NCBI GenBank assembly: GCA_013076295.1 | Contig: RQOL01000374.1 | Coordinates: 5,570,743-5,634,742, forward strand | DNA: 64,000 bases | Source of the DNA: Sanderia malayensis | Taxonomy: Eukaryota > Cnidaria > Scyphozoa > Semaeostomeae > Pelagiidae | Direction: 5' to 3' | Shown: one piece after another, positions 19,221-32,249 of the stretch | Numbering within the stretch: the first letter of the stretch is position 1 | Layout: every line of letters starts with the position of its first letter | Translations under genes and position numbers: made by a program | The notes under the pieces: model-generated | Told to the model about the DNA's origin: nothing | What the model saw: the letters and a program-made list of their open reading frames with translations, nothing else | The model's database searches: none

Positions 19221-20460
19221 TTTGTTTTTTCTTAGGTCGTTCAGATCAGATTTCAGAACGAGGTGGAATAGAACATGTTGTGATTGGTCTAAATTAACAA
19301 AGGCAGACAATGGTGTGCCGGTGTAGTATGCGTTTGCGTACCCCAGGCATTTTGGTAACCCGATGAAACATAATCTGTTTCACGTCACGGCGTGGTATAT
19401 AGAGTAACAAAACGGAACGCGTTTCAGTTCCCTCAAGGAAAGGATAACAGGATATCGGAGAGAGAAGTATAAAGAAAATATAATGGAAATAAATCGCCAA
19501 ATTGTAACAGGATAACAGGATATACGTATGACAAACAATCATCATAGTGAAAGAAGAAAATTCATTGAAAAACAAATCACCTATAACTGAATAGGTTGTG
19601 ACGAAAAATCATTGTAGCAAAAAAAGAGATACAAATACTGAATCCATGTAGTTATGGTACATATTCAATTTAACATAATTTTGTTCATTCATTTATTTTC
19701 TATGTTTTAAATTGGCTACAATACATGCTCTCATAAACATTTGATATATTTATTTGATATATTTTGTGTTGTTGAACCCAGCACTCAAACTTTCTGAGCA
19801 ACCATGGAATAGTTTAACGTTACCAAACAACCCATTATTGTTACAGATACAATTTGAAACATTCTACATTTAATATATAATATATTATAGTCGCCATATT
19901 AGGTATTTCTTCCTTTTACGACATTTTTTCTTTAAATTTTAAGAATTTAAATTTTGCAACTTTCTTAAGGTTCAAAATCCATTATTGTCATTTCTTAATT
20001 TTTGTAAGAGCAGAGCGCAACCTTATAACAAAATTTCTCATCAAAAAGTATGTATTCATTGATACAAGTTTTCCTTCATATTTTCTTCTTTTCACATACG
20101 GAATCCTCAATGCGTCATTCGCAGCATGCCTGGACATAAGGTCATTCCCCAAGTTCATCAATAGCGACATGACCTGACTTACTCATCTTAATATTTACTA
20201 AACCTGCGTCTTTTTAGCATATTTTTGCTACTCAGACAGCCGAACTTTTTCCTTATGACGTACACCTAACGTACGTGAAATTATCTTCCTGCTTCTTAAA
20301 AGAATTATAAATATGCATAGTAGATGGTAGTTTTTAGATACAATTTGAAGTTCTGAAGAGTACATTATATATAGATATAGAAGGCAACGACATTTATCTC
20401 CAGCTTGGTGCTAGATTGTAACCAGGATTATACAGATTTGAAAGGAGATTTCTAAATTAA
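19221..20460. other. AT-rich spacer between Harbinger and Ginger genes
   Basis: I see no gene. Short direct repeats of GATAACAGGATAT occur at about 19,442-19,454 and about 19,508-19,520. A GGCATTTTGGTAACC stretch at about 19,347 is also part of the 125-bp satellite unit further right. Confidence 0.5.
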
Positions 20461-20464
20461 AGCT

Positions 20465-23400
20465 GTGATGGAAAAAAGCAATGAAGATATTGAAATGGAA
20501 AGAAAACCCGAAGCAGTGTTGAAGAAAAGTGAAACGCCCCAAGGCCATGACAATGAAGAAGTCCTGAAGAAAATGCATTCAGACTTTGAAAAAATGATAG
20601 TTGTTCGTAAATATCACGAAGCGAAGAGTTCTGGTAAATTAGGTGATGAGTGTTATCCTAGTGGTTATTCTAAAAAAGAGAAGCGTGCTTTGCGTCGATA
20701 TGCTAATAAGTATCACTTGAAAGGTATGTGTGTATATATCTATAAACAAATTTTTCCAGGTTCAAGAAAAAACTTGCTAAAATGAGGACAGTAGCAATTG
20801 CTGCTATAAGCTATAAGCTATTTCATATTTAGAACCATAAGAACCATTTTTTACTTAGATAACACGTTGTACTATCAGCAGTCAAAAAGTGACCGTTCTC
20901 GAAGTCATGATACATTGCTGAAAGCAGTCTGCTCACTCGAAGAAGCAAAAGAAATATTTGCACAATTTCACGACAGTCCGATTGGTGGGCACAGTGGCAG
21001 AAATAACACAGAAGACCAGATATGCCGTAGATATAAATGGAAAGGCATAACTGCTCATATAAATTATTTTGTAAGTGATTGTACTGATTGTATATTGTTG
21101 TAGATGAACAATTTTTGCAGTGTAATGGTATATCCTAGTGTCTACGGAAGGATTTCTGAAGGTTCCCCAACGCGTTGTTTTTTATCTTTATATCAGTAGT
21201 GCTGTAATAAAATAGCATTTGTACTTTTTATTTACACCAGCGCTCACAATGCCAAAAATGCTACAGAACAGGGCAGCCGCTCAAAAATGTTGACGTAGAA
21301 CTGGAATGTATAAAGGTGAGTTGAGAACTATGAAGTAACTTGGGGATTTATTGCCAAATGGATTCTTGCAAAGTCCAGTTAGTTAGTTACATTTAGACAG
21401 GAAAATTCTCGCAACATTTCATGTTTGTGAACTTCACTATTCATCGAGAATGTTTTCATAGCCCCAGAATGCATATTTTTATCTTCTGTACTGAACGTCC
21501 GTTTTCAGCCATCATTTTAGTTGTCCGAAATGCCAATAGGTCACGTGATATAACGGTCACTTGTGCAAATTGCACTAACAAAATCGGTATTGTTATTGTT
21601 GTGAGAATTTAACTGTGAACTAGAAATGTGACAGGCCAAATTGATAAATCTTAAATACATTTTAGGTTACTAAGCCGTGGCAAATGCTGGAATAGATTTG
21701 ATGGGATCATATGCCACAACAAGAAAGGGAAATAAGTACATTTTTACATGCACTGATTATTTCACCAAATGGGTTGAAGCCTACCCTATACCGGAAAAAT
21801 CAGCTAAAGAAGTGGCAAAATGTTTAGTAAAAATTTTCTGTCGCCATGGATCTCCGGAAAAAATTTTAACAGATCAAGGAAGGGAGTTTGTAAATGAGGC
21901 AAGTTGATTTTGTCTTTTTGCACTAAAACTTATCCTTGAAAAGCGCACCTATGCTTTGGAAAGTTACATTTAAAACAATAATTTAGATTTCCTGTGTTTT
22001 CTTTTAGCTGAACAGTGAATTTTGTAATATTCTTGGTGTTAAGCACAAGATGACTGCTGCTTATCACCCCCAAACTAACGGTCTTGACGAGCGCACAAAT
22101 CAAACTATCAAAAGGTATTGCATAAAATGCATATTCAGATCAGTGCAATTATGTTGTAATATGTACAAACAAGCCAAGAATAGGTTCAGCACAGCTTCCA
22201 AGAATCAGTTAATGCATGATAAATACATATTCATTTCACACTACTTTATTTTAGGCGTTTGCAGAAACTTTATCCGAAGAAGCGACGTTAGAATTTTGGG
22301 ACGAACTTATCGATCCCATACTGTTTTCTATTCGAACAGCCAAGAGCACCACTACGAAAATTTCCCCGTTTAAAATGCTATATGGAAGAGAAGCTGCTCG
22401 ACCAGTTGAAATTGACGACGAAAAAGACATAGACATTTCCAAGGTTTGTTGAATCAATTTTGCTAAATGTAACTTTGCCCATTGAGCGAATACATGCATG
22501 GAAAAGTATGAAAATATAATATGCTAAAATTGTGTCAATTTGCATATTCTAGATGAGCATTCAGCTACCTTTGGAAGACACACTGGTAAATTTTGTAGCT
22601 AAAATGCGTGACGAAAGAGATACAGTGGACAAGCAAGCTGCTCAAAACATCGAAAAAGCTCAAGAATCGCAGAAGCTTTATTACAAAAAAAGAAAAACAA
22701 TCCACGGACAGCAGCCGATAAAGTTTAAGAAGGGAGACAAGGTACTTCTTTACAACGCCAGAAAAGCAACAAGAAAAGGAGATAAGCTTGCCAAAACCTG
22801 GACAGGTCCACATGTCATAACCGATATTGTAGGGACAAGCACGCTTATATAAACAATAAAAAAGTCAAGAGAAATGTGAAGCACCTTAAGCCATGGACAT
22901 TCACGGGTGAAAGCGAGAAGGAAAGTTGCACAGTGAATGGAGCCAACATCGAAGAAAAAAACACACATGCCGAAAAAGACACCAATAAAAGTAGCCAGTC
23001 ACAAGAGGATGTGCCATCCCCACATAAAAAAGCAAAAATCGAGGATGCTGAAAAAGAAGAAAATTCTGTTTCTGCGGATAGCGTATCTGACGATGAAGAT
23101 ACTTGGAATAATTCCACTTGGAAGATATGGTGAGTCAAAAAAGGCAAGAAATGGAATACGTGAAGTCCAATACTGACAGCAGCTTAGAAAACGAAATACG
23201 GCATGACAATCAGCAGACAGCTCTCGCGAATGCTAATATCGACGAAGAGTACTGTGTCCAAGCAGAAACGTCATCATTTATTACAAGGGAAACACTGATA
23301 GTAATAGAAGATGATGTGAAGAGCAGTGGTCAGGTGATTAATCAGAATGTGTATCGCAAAAGAATGCTCTCATCAAGTGAAGGTAAGACTATATTCTTCT

Positions 23401-25408
23401 GAAAATCGAAATGCTTATGAATTGTCTTTAACATAAGTACACAGTAAAGTTTTTGTTATGTGCACAGTTGTCGATACGATTTGGAAAGGCTGCAATGTTG
23501 GCTACATTGAAGGCAAGATAGATGGGGTATGCATCAGCGATAACAGACTGTTAGAGCTACGAGGACAGGGGTTTATATCAGATAAGGTGAAGCATTTTTA
23601 CAAATAGCGTTATATGTTTGTAAATAGATGGGCCCGCCTGCCAAATGCCCTCTTTTTATTGTCCTATATTTTTTACAGATAATTGATGCATACCTTTTGC
23701 TTCTATCGCGAAAATACAGCAACCCAAACGTGAGTAAAACAGTAAGAAAGATAGGCATTGCAATTCCATTAATCAGCATAATATGTATTGAGTTGAAATT
23801 GTTGTTAACGTTTGCTTTCCGATTAGCGTAAAATTTTGTTCTTGCTTGCTGCATTATGACGGAAATATGCCAAGGACTATGTTACAAGCCAAAATTAACA
23901 AAGGTGAGAACTCATTTTGCGTGCCAGCCATAGATAAGAATACATAGTGTACACAAGATTGCCAGCCAGGGTAGTCTACAAAATACTTTGCTCAACCATA
24001 GATAAAAATGGAAGAATTTGATGTAATTTTGGGAGGCTACAACACAAGCAATTGTCACTGGAACTTAGTAGTAAGTGAAATCAATATCGGAGGTTGAGTT
24101 TTCCAATTTGTCACTATTAATAATACGTGATCGCTTCTAAATGTTAGATGTCTTTTTATAGACGCTGAAGCCAAAAGAAGGACAAATTATGTTCTTAAAT
24201 CCAATGGGAGAGCAGGAATCACAGACCTCAAAATTGACGAAAAACTGGAAGTGAGTACCTACAGCAGTAACATGCTGTGTAAATCTGCACCGTTCGAAAT
24301 CATCTTATATGATGACCAAATACCGTCTTTTAAAACTCAATATGCAACTGTTTTTAGAGTTTTTTGGAGAATGCGAATCAAAGCACTTGGTGCAGATGAT
24401 ATCCGTGGAATTATTCTCCAGTTGTTCATCCGAACAACGTGACAGCTACAATTGTGGCATCTACATATTGAAGGTATGCCAGTGTATCTAATAATTTTTT
24501 GATCGCAATTTTTGCTAGCAGCTAAAATGGTCTATTCCATAACCTTTCTTCTACCAAAAAGGTCTTGTTACATTCCAGTTTGCTGAAGCGTTATTGCTCG
24601 ATGGTAACGGTGGTAGCACACATTTTCTGACAGCAGAGAGGACTTAGAAAAGTATCGTAAAGAAATTGCGGAACAACTGATCGAATGTTCAGGTAAAAAA
24701 ATTTATTTATGCTGCTTTGCCTGGCATAAAGTTTTTTGCAGATTGCTGCAGGCAAACACGAACAATATCTAGTTCATTTATCGGCGAATTTCTGCTTTTC
24801 AGATGACAAAGAAACGGGCTGGTGCAGCATTTGTGGTTTGTACAGAAGCGAGGATAGTGAAATCGTAAGGGTTTGTCACGAAGCTATCACTTGTCCTTTG
24901 CAAAAAATCCCATGTTGTTAACAAAAAGCAACCAACTACATCTGCTATATATTATTTACAGATGGCTTGTGTACTATATGCTCGCGATGGATTCACACCA
25001 ACTGCAAAGGGGAAACAATGCTTCAGGAAGGGGAAAGCTTGAATGCTCGTCATGCACCGGCAGCATTGATATATGCAACAAATGAAGCTCAACTGCCACC
25101 AATTGGTTCAGCACCTTCAGCAACGACCGCGCCAAAAGCAGCATCCACGCCATCTAAAAAAGCCAGAATCACACCCAGTGACGCAGCATGCAATGACAAT
25201 GATAAAGGTCACAAGCAAGACCCGTGCAAGAAGATGTGAAAGCTGCAAATCAGCATTTAAAGAAAAAGGCTGCATTAAGCAAAGATACAATGATTGGCAA
25301 TTATGGTCCGAGGCCATTTTCAAAAATGCAACAAAGACATGGCATGATGGCACAAGAAACTATTATTATTGTGTGAAGAAAGAATGCCTAAAAACTATCA
25401 AAAAATGA
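20465..25408 (+). CDS. Ginger-type transposase: H2C2, integrase, GPY/F, Ulp1 protease, PHD (multi-exon)
   Basis: Exons inferred from frames and splice sites are about 20,465-20,723; 20,859-21,070 (zinc His pair in DSPIGGHSG); 21,241-21,315 (zinc Cys pair QCQKC); 21,666-21,898 (integrase, first Asp in IDLMGS, second in TDQGREF); 22,008-22,114 (Glu in GLDERTNQT); 22,255-22,443; 22,553-23,382 (GPY/F-like TWTGPHVITDI and KRNVKHLKPW, acidic linker). Then come several exons of a Ulp1/C48 protease (His in CHWNLVV at about 24,056; acidic position is Asn in FLNPMGE; Gln and Cys in QRDSYNCGIYILK at about 24,435-24,472), a PHD finger (WCSICGLY, then CTICSRWIHTNCKG at about 24,970-25,010) and a last Cys cluster ending at 25,408. 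Shifts occur at about 21,690, 22,845 and 23,130. The domain order fits Ginger1 transposons. Confidence 0.86.
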
Positions 25409-25614
25409 CATTATAGGTCAGATATTGATGTTTTCTCAAGTCCAAAATGACTTGTTGGCATCAGACATTGCAAAATTTGAAAATGGAGGTCTTTGCACAT
25501 TTCGAATGAGGATTTTTAAAATTTACAATTATTTCCATTAATCACATTTACGGTTGAGAAAGAATATAGATTTATACACTTTGTTTCTTTGTGGTTAAAA
25601 ACACATTACACTTT

Positions 25615-26970
25615 TGCATGACACGAACTTTGTCAGCATTTGGTAACCAGGTCCGTTAAAACAAGAGGGACAATTTGCATGCATATTACAGGCGTTGTGT
25701 AACAAGTTATTATATGGACACTTTTGCATGACACGACTTTGCAGGATTTGTAACCAGCCCATAAAAAAAGGGACATTTTGCATGCGATATAAAGGCGATT
25801 GTGTAACAAGTGTATTTCATATGGGGGACACTTTTGCATGACACGAACTTTGTCAGGCATTTTGGTAACCAGGCCCGAATAAAACAGAGGGGACATTTTT
25901 GCATGCAATTTATAGGCGATTGAAACAAGTATCATATGGGGACACTTGCATGACACGGTCAGGCATTTGTAACAGGCAAAAACCAGAGGGACATGCATGA
26001 AATCACTAGGCGATTGTGTAACAAGTGTATTCATATGGGGGACACTTTTGGCATAGACACCGTAACTTTGTCAGGCATTTTGGTCACCCAGGGCCCGTAA
26101 ACCAGAGGGACATTTTTGCATGCGATTAATTACCCTAGGCGGGCTGTGAACAAAGTGTATTTCATATGGGGACACTTTTGCATGACACGAACTTTGTCAG
26201 GCATTTTCGGGTAACCACGGCCCATAAAAACCAGGAGGGGACATTTTTCATGCGATAATTCACTAGGCGATTGATTGTAAACAAGTGGTATTCATATGGG
26301 GGACACTTTTGCATGACTACGAACTTTGTCAGGCATTTTGGTACCCCCGGGCCCATTAGAAAACAGAGGGACATTTTTGCATGCGATTTATTTACTAGGC
26401 GATTGTGTAACAAGTGTATTTCATATGGGGGACACTTTTGCATGACACGAACTTTGTCAGGCATTTTGGTAACCAGGCCCGTAAAACAAGAGGGGACATT
26501 TTTGCATGTGATTTATTTACTAGGCGATTGTGTAACAAGTGTATTTCATATGGGGGACACTTTTGCATGACACGAACTTTGTCAGGCATTTTGGTAACCA
26601 GGCCCGTAAAACAAGAGGGGACATTTTTGCATGCGATTTATTTACTAGGCGATTGTGTAACAAGTGTATTTCATATGGGGGACACTTTTGCATGACACGA
26701 ACTTTGTCAGGCATTTTGGTAACCAGGCCCATAAAACCAGAGGGGACATCTTTGCATGCGATATATTCACTAGGCGATTGTGTAACAAGTGTATTTCATA
26801 TGGGGGACACTTTTGCATGACACGAACTTTGTCAGGCATTTTGGTAACCAGGCCCATAAAACCAGAGGGGACATTTTTGCATGCGATTTATTTACTAGGC
26901 GATTGTGTAACAAGTGTATTTCATATGGGGGACACTTTTGCATGACACGAACTTTGTCAGGCATTTTGGT
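25615..26970. repeat. Approximately 125-bp satellite array, about eleven units
   Basis: The unit contains TTGTGTAACAAGTGTATTTC, GGGGGACACTTTTGCATGAC and a TTTGTCAGGCATTTTGGTAA block. The last four to five units (from about 26,400) are nearly identical with an exact 125-bp period. The first six or seven are shorter and riddled with one- to three-base gaps and insertions. Long open frames on both strands inside the array are by-products of the repeat, not genes. The final unit breaks into a GC-rich Harbinger-end-like sequence at about 26,970. Confidence 0.96.
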
Positions 26971-27258
26971 CCCCCGGGCTGTTTTGCCTGAGGTTACCGA
27001 AACGCCTATGACACCGGCGGCTACCGCAGGCAACCTGTTTCCATATAAAATTTCATGGCTGAAGATGCCGCAAGGATCGAGAAAAGTTGAAATGATTCAA
27101 CTTTCTCCAGGTCATTACGGTACCGCAACGATGGTGCCTGCGGCTGTTGGCGGTACCGGGAGAAGTGGTTTCCATATAACTTGAAATGGCCGGCGGCAAT
27201 GGTTCCGGCAATGCCTGCGGCAGCCTTACGGCACCTTACGGCTATATGGAAACCAGGC

Positions 27259-28480
27259 TTAAGCCTGTTGTAGCCAGTATCCTGGTATACTCTGTCTTTG
27301 TTCTATGCTATTCAAGTCTTGAAATTTCTCTTCAAAATGAAACAGCCAGAACTTCTTTGGTGAGCTTGTAAATGTGGCAACAATAGCTCCACTACTTCCA
27401 TTCCTAATGACCCACAACGCGTCTGATGTGAAACACCACACGTGTCCTGCCATCATTTCCTCATATTCTTCCTCTCGGAATGTGATCAGAACATCGACTT
27501 CACTTGCTTCTACCTTAGGGCTATCATTGATTGCTCGCGTTGCAACGTCTCCTCTACGAGCTTCAGAGCTAATAGAGGCAAATAGGTATGCGATTCAACC
27601 AATTCATTTGAATATGGTGTTTCCTCAGTTATTACAAATTTAACACTTTCCTTGCACTCCAAGACCTTGTTTATTTGAATTTGCTCATACGTCAAAGGCT
27701 TTTTTATATTGCCATTCTTTTTACGCCATTCAATGCCTTCAGGGAGCCCTTCTAAGATAAAGTTCCCTTTTAGATGTGGAACTCTAGCAGATTTTGAGCC
27801 AATTGCCTTCACTGGAAAGAAAAAAACGTTGCTAAGACTTCTAAATAAAACTGAAAGAAGTGGAAGAAAACAAACAACATGTGTTTTTAATTTCAGTTTC
27901 TAATTTCGTTGTGCTTCAAGGATTGCTTTACACCAAAAAATTTAAAACCACGAAGTTCTATTTTTCTAAAAAAGTCGTCACTACACTTACCATCAGCCTT
28001 ATTGTAAAGATCTCTTTTTCCTGAACATCTGAAAGGAATGTTAGGCCTACAGTTAACACTATGAATTGAAGAAACTTCTGATGAGTGGCATAACATAGTT
28101 ACTGGATATAACTTGTTAACATAAAGTAGTTACCAAAGTATTTCCTGAATTGTGAGTCAATTTTACTGCTACTATTAATGCAGGCGATGCCTCTTCTTGA
28201 GCCATAATTAGACAGCTCATTGTCTTCATCTATCAAAATGCTGCCACAGTCAACACCGAGCTGGTCAAGAATTGTAATCTGTAAAAGAGCAAATCTAATG
28301 AAAATCTAAATCTAATGAAGTTCATAGAAAAATAGAATTTAGAAACTCACCTCAACTAGGAGCTTCTTCTTGTGCTTCCGTATCAGTTCTGATTTTTCCT
28401 CTTGAGTAATATGTTTCTACCATGATTTCACTTTTTCTTCTTCCTTCTTTACAGCTGCTTTCCTTTTCTGATGTACTTAA
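27259..28480 (-). CDS. Unidentified multi-exon gene
   Basis: Several minus-strand segments look coding and are separated by splice-like sites: a KKEEEKVKSW / KSELIRKHKKKLLVE segment (about 28,345-28,450), a second exon ILDQLGVDCGSILIDEDNEL (about 28,130-28,280), a third about 27,893-28,060 (FRCSGKRDLYNKADGKC), a fourth about 27,510-27,812 (LPEGIEWRKKNGNIKKPLTY) and a last one ending WLQQA (about 27,259-27,500) that is a frame away. I do not recognise a domain. It could belong to the host or to a transposon. The final exon abuts the Harbinger-type terminus at 27,258, so the 3' end may be truncated or recruited by it. Confidence 0.35.
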
Positions 28481-29790
28481 CAAGCTATAAATCGTTCCTC
28501 ATTTAAGACCTTTACCAACCAACCAAGTCCTGCTGTACGCAAGATATGTGAACGAGGTAGAATCTCATTGTGAGGTTATAGATGACAAAGCCCGCTTTTT
28601 TATCTGCCAAATAGTTGGCGGGAAATGTTGGGATTTTTTCCAACCTAGTGTATTTGTTCATATTTATTGATTTTCGGGCACAATACGAGAATCATTCCTG
28701 CGTGTTTGTAAATTGCCAGCCGCACTTGAAAGTTTAATTTTCTGTTATAGAGTAGACATGGAACCTGGAGTTAAAAGGTAAATTCCTGAAGCTTTTTGGA
28801 AACTTTTCTTTGAATTCACCAAATATATCATTACGAGTAGAGTAGTAGAGTAGGCCGTCATGGTTTGATATAATAATAATAGTGTTATTAATATCGGTGG
28901 ATGACTTGTTGTATTACCTAACCACGCATATTAATTGCATGTTGTAAAGGTGAAGCAGTATTAAATTTTTTATTTAAATTAGCATAACTATATTTTAAAG
29001 GATAACTATATTATTAACATATTAGGATATTAGGATAATTATATATTATTGAGGATGCTTATATTATCCTCAAGGTTAATACGTTTCCTGTTGGTACGGA
29101 ACAAGTACCTATTATATTTCTATTAGATTAAATACATTTTGTATATGTTTTACATTTTGATTTGGATATAACCATGTAAGGCAATGACGCAGTGTTTGAC
29201 TTACGAAAGGGATACAATGATTTCCTTTGGATAATAATTTTAACTAATGATGTTTATTCCTTGAATTTAATCATTTGATTTGTTTTCAACCAAGGACAAC
29301 AGTGCCTCATTATTATTTGCAAGCTATGATTCTTTTTAGTTTTTGCCTGAGTAGTTACTTTAAGTATGGACATTAGGTACTCAATTTGAATATTGATATA
29401 ATAATGACATAAATGCTTGGTGATCCTTTCCCAGTTGTTCTTCTTAAGATATATGCTACTACACTAATATTCAACATGCACCTAGCTTTAGTTAGAGGTA
29501 TAACAGTCTCCTTTGCATGCTTCAGTCTCTCTTCTTTAACATATTGAATTCAATATTTTTATTCCTGCGAATAAAGTTAATAAAGTTAACTTTATTAACT
29601 TTAAAAGCTAAAACTCAAAGAGTTGAACAACTTGGTAGCTAATCAATTTTGTTGAAATCTTAACTGGGTTCTTTTTATTTTGTAAAATATCCAATAGATT
29701 CTCCTTGAGAGTTTGAATAAATAGATTTAGTATCCAAATAATCTTTCTTTCTGTTCATTTATTATATATGGGGGTATGCAATATATTTGC
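28481..29790. other. Promoter region and long first intron, no other gene seen
   Basis: AT-rich sequence without credible open frames. Apart from the seven-codon first exon at 28,758 it reads as intergenic and intronic DNA. Confidence 0.5.
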
Positions 29791-32249
29791 AGCTTCAAAA
29801 CTGGTATATTAGAACAACAGCTCCTACCTGTGCACTTACATTGTTGAAGTCAAAAGATGGAAATCTTGTTGTTAAATACTCAGGTATTGTTAGATGGTTA
29901 TCTATAATTTTTGATTGAATCAAAATTCAGTGAAATCACCATTGTAAAATAACTTTCTCACAGGTCACAGGTATTTCTATACATGACGTTCACATGAAGC
30001 AATTATTTTCCACATAGGACCAAAAGCATTTGAATCATTTGGTTTAAATGAAGATGTTGTAAAAATATTTTCCGAGACTGTCATTTCTGAAATGAAAAAA
30101 GCAACATTGATCTACTTGGTGAAAGTGATGACACAGAGGTTGAAGTAAAAGATAGTAAGTTGTAACGATATCTTTGGCTCAAAGTTTTCTACCTTACACT
30201 TTTGGCACCTTTGTGTATTTTCAGAATAGAGTGAGATTTTCAGATTTATTATAGTGATGATTATCCCATTTTTCCTTTGAATACACAATGTCTACTTTTA
30301 GGTATTGATCACTTTTGTATGCAAGTGCTATTGAGCGAAGATCTTCTGAATTTGGGTGTCAATGAGAAGAGAAAGTTATTAACTCAAATTATAACTGGTC
30401 CAGGTATAAAGCCAAACTATTAACAGTAGTTGTACATGAAGTTCATTTCTCACCTTGTACTTTGCAAGTTTTTATCACCATAAAATATTATACTAGATTG
30501 TATTCGAAATTTCATTTTTCTCTTCAAATATATTCGATTTTATTCAAATATATTATGAAATGTTTGTTTAAAGCCTATTCCCAAGTCATAGCTACCCTTC
30601 ATTATTTTACTTTACTTTAATAAAAAGTGGACAAAAAATTTTCACTAGACATGAAGAAGAAAAAGAATTGGAATCCGGATGCAAGACCTGAATGGTGGCC
30701 GGAGGATATTCGCTTTCGTTCACCTAACGAGAGAAAGCATGGTTGTGCTCCAATGTCTGTGCATGAGATTGAGGTGGTTTTGGAGGCATGTGCTGATATG
30801 GTTAAGGCAGTCTCTCATGTTGACAACGATGAACCTCGTGAGTTAGCTCTTTTTCAATTGAAGGAATCTGCAGTTTGAAGTTTTTTTGTAAATTTCGCTC
30901 TGTGTTTTATTTATTTATGAAGCATATAGCAGAGAAGCAGAAACACTGGATTCGAGAAGCAGTGGTATTGTTAGCGGTGGTGCAGCTGCAGAGGAAACCG
31001 TGGAGTCGAGATCCAGTGAAATTGTCAGTGAGGATAACGATGTACCCGCAGTTCAACAAGTAAGATTTTTACTTGTGTTTATAATTCAGCTATTACGCAT
31101 TCACAATTTAATTTAATGAAATATCAATCAAATATCAACAAGACAAGACAAGATTGTTAATTTTAATCATTTCTATTTTGGCTGCTGCAGGTTGAAGAGG
31201 TAGATTATGTTGAGTTAAACTCAACTTGCGCTGCTGAAGAAAATTGCTGCTGGCTGTTCAAAGACCGCATCGAGACCTGTAACCATGTTCGTTGCAGCGA
31301 TTGTAGCAAGTGGTTTCATTTCCCGTGTATTGGTGCAAGTGGTACAAAGAACTTTCCAAATGGTTGGAAGTGTGGTTGTTTAATTACTCGGGATGATTTA
31401 AGCAGGTAGCTTAAGTGCATGTTGAGAATTGAGATATTATTCATATTAATATGGCACAAGCTGCTATTTAGTCACTTTTTCATTTAATATCTATTTCTTT
31501 TGTTTCAACTTTCATCAAAGACTAGATAAATTTCGATCACACGATGCACTTCATCGAATGCTTGAAGAACAAAATATAGAGTTACAAGTATCTACATGTT
31601 TTATTTATTTGTTATACATTAATAATTTGGTGAAGTATTCGTAAAATACGACCGTTATTTTTTTAACTTTTATGGATATTTTCTGTTATAGAATCATGTT
31701 AAGGGTGTTTGTGATGGCAAGATTTTTTCGAGGAAATTTGCTCAATGCAAAGCCGGACATCGTTGGACGTTTCGTCGGGGAAAGGCAGGATACTACTGGC
31801 TAATTGGAGAAGAAGTGGTAAATGTTCCATACTACTACTTAGAGAACACTGACGGCAGTAGCCAGTTGGATTTTTTGCCATTTAACAGAAGTAATGAATA
31901 TGAGCATCGCATCATGCTTCGTGTGTCTGACATGTGTTTTGAATTTGTTTAAAGGGAGAGTTAATTGGGGATCTTGTCATGCCTTTTCATCAGTGCGTGC
32001 CACTTGATAAAAGAGTGAATTTGACAGAAAGAGTTGGCTTTAATGAGTTTATTTTGAATACGGAGGTAAGTTTTTACCTGGTCTTCTGCTGAAATAAAGG
32101 GAGTAAATAATACAATAGAATATACCTTACAAAGAAAACAAGCATTTTAGGCATTCTGATTTGAATACCTCTTTTAGGTTTTGGCGTTTCTTCTCAGCAA
32201 AGAAGAAGGGATTTCAATTTTAAAAGCGAGGCAGCTACTTTCGGCATAA
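28758..32249 (+). CDS. Multi-exon nuclear-type protein with WWP motif and PHD-like zinc finger
   Basis: A short first exon MEPGVKR (28,758-28,777) is followed by exons at about 29,793-29,881, 30,018-30,153 and 30,301-30,401 (ending in a SAM-like LGVNEKRKLLTQII), then about 30,626-30,850 with WNPDARPEWWPEDIRFRSPN. An acidic/Ser-rich exon lies at about 30,947-31,061. A Cys/His exon (31,191-31,406) has ENCCWLF, HVRCSDCSKWFHFPCIG and WKCGC spacing typical of PHD/zinc fingers, and three further exons end LKARQLLSA at 32,249. Boundaries are inferred from GT-AG and frame. The WWP/SPN block is reminiscent of NRF-1/P3A2-type DNA-binding segments, which is only an impression. The second exon frame is uncertain. 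Confidence 0.5.

Larger units (their letters stand above)
16057..27258. mobile_element. Interval bounded by matching inverted termini and TTAA (Harbinger-family element with nested insertions?)
   Basis: The left end GCCTGGTTTCCATATAGCCG (16,057) continues with GTAAGGTGCCGTAAGG. The right end (to 27,258) is the reverse complement over about 36 bp. Both ends abut TTAA (16,053-16,056 and 27,259-27,262). The interval contains a Harbinger transposase with its MADF partner, then a Ginger-type gene and a satellite array. A Harbinger-family element later invaded by the other two would explain the layout. However, Harbinger usually duplicates three bases, and other GTTTCCATATAA copies at about 27,029 and about 27,167 show that solo termini also exist. 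Confidence 0.42.

Noticed and set aside
26271..27184. Open frames of 93-131 codons on both strands in the satellite array
   Set aside because: They repeat every 125 bp exactly with the satellite unit and have no independent start or domain.
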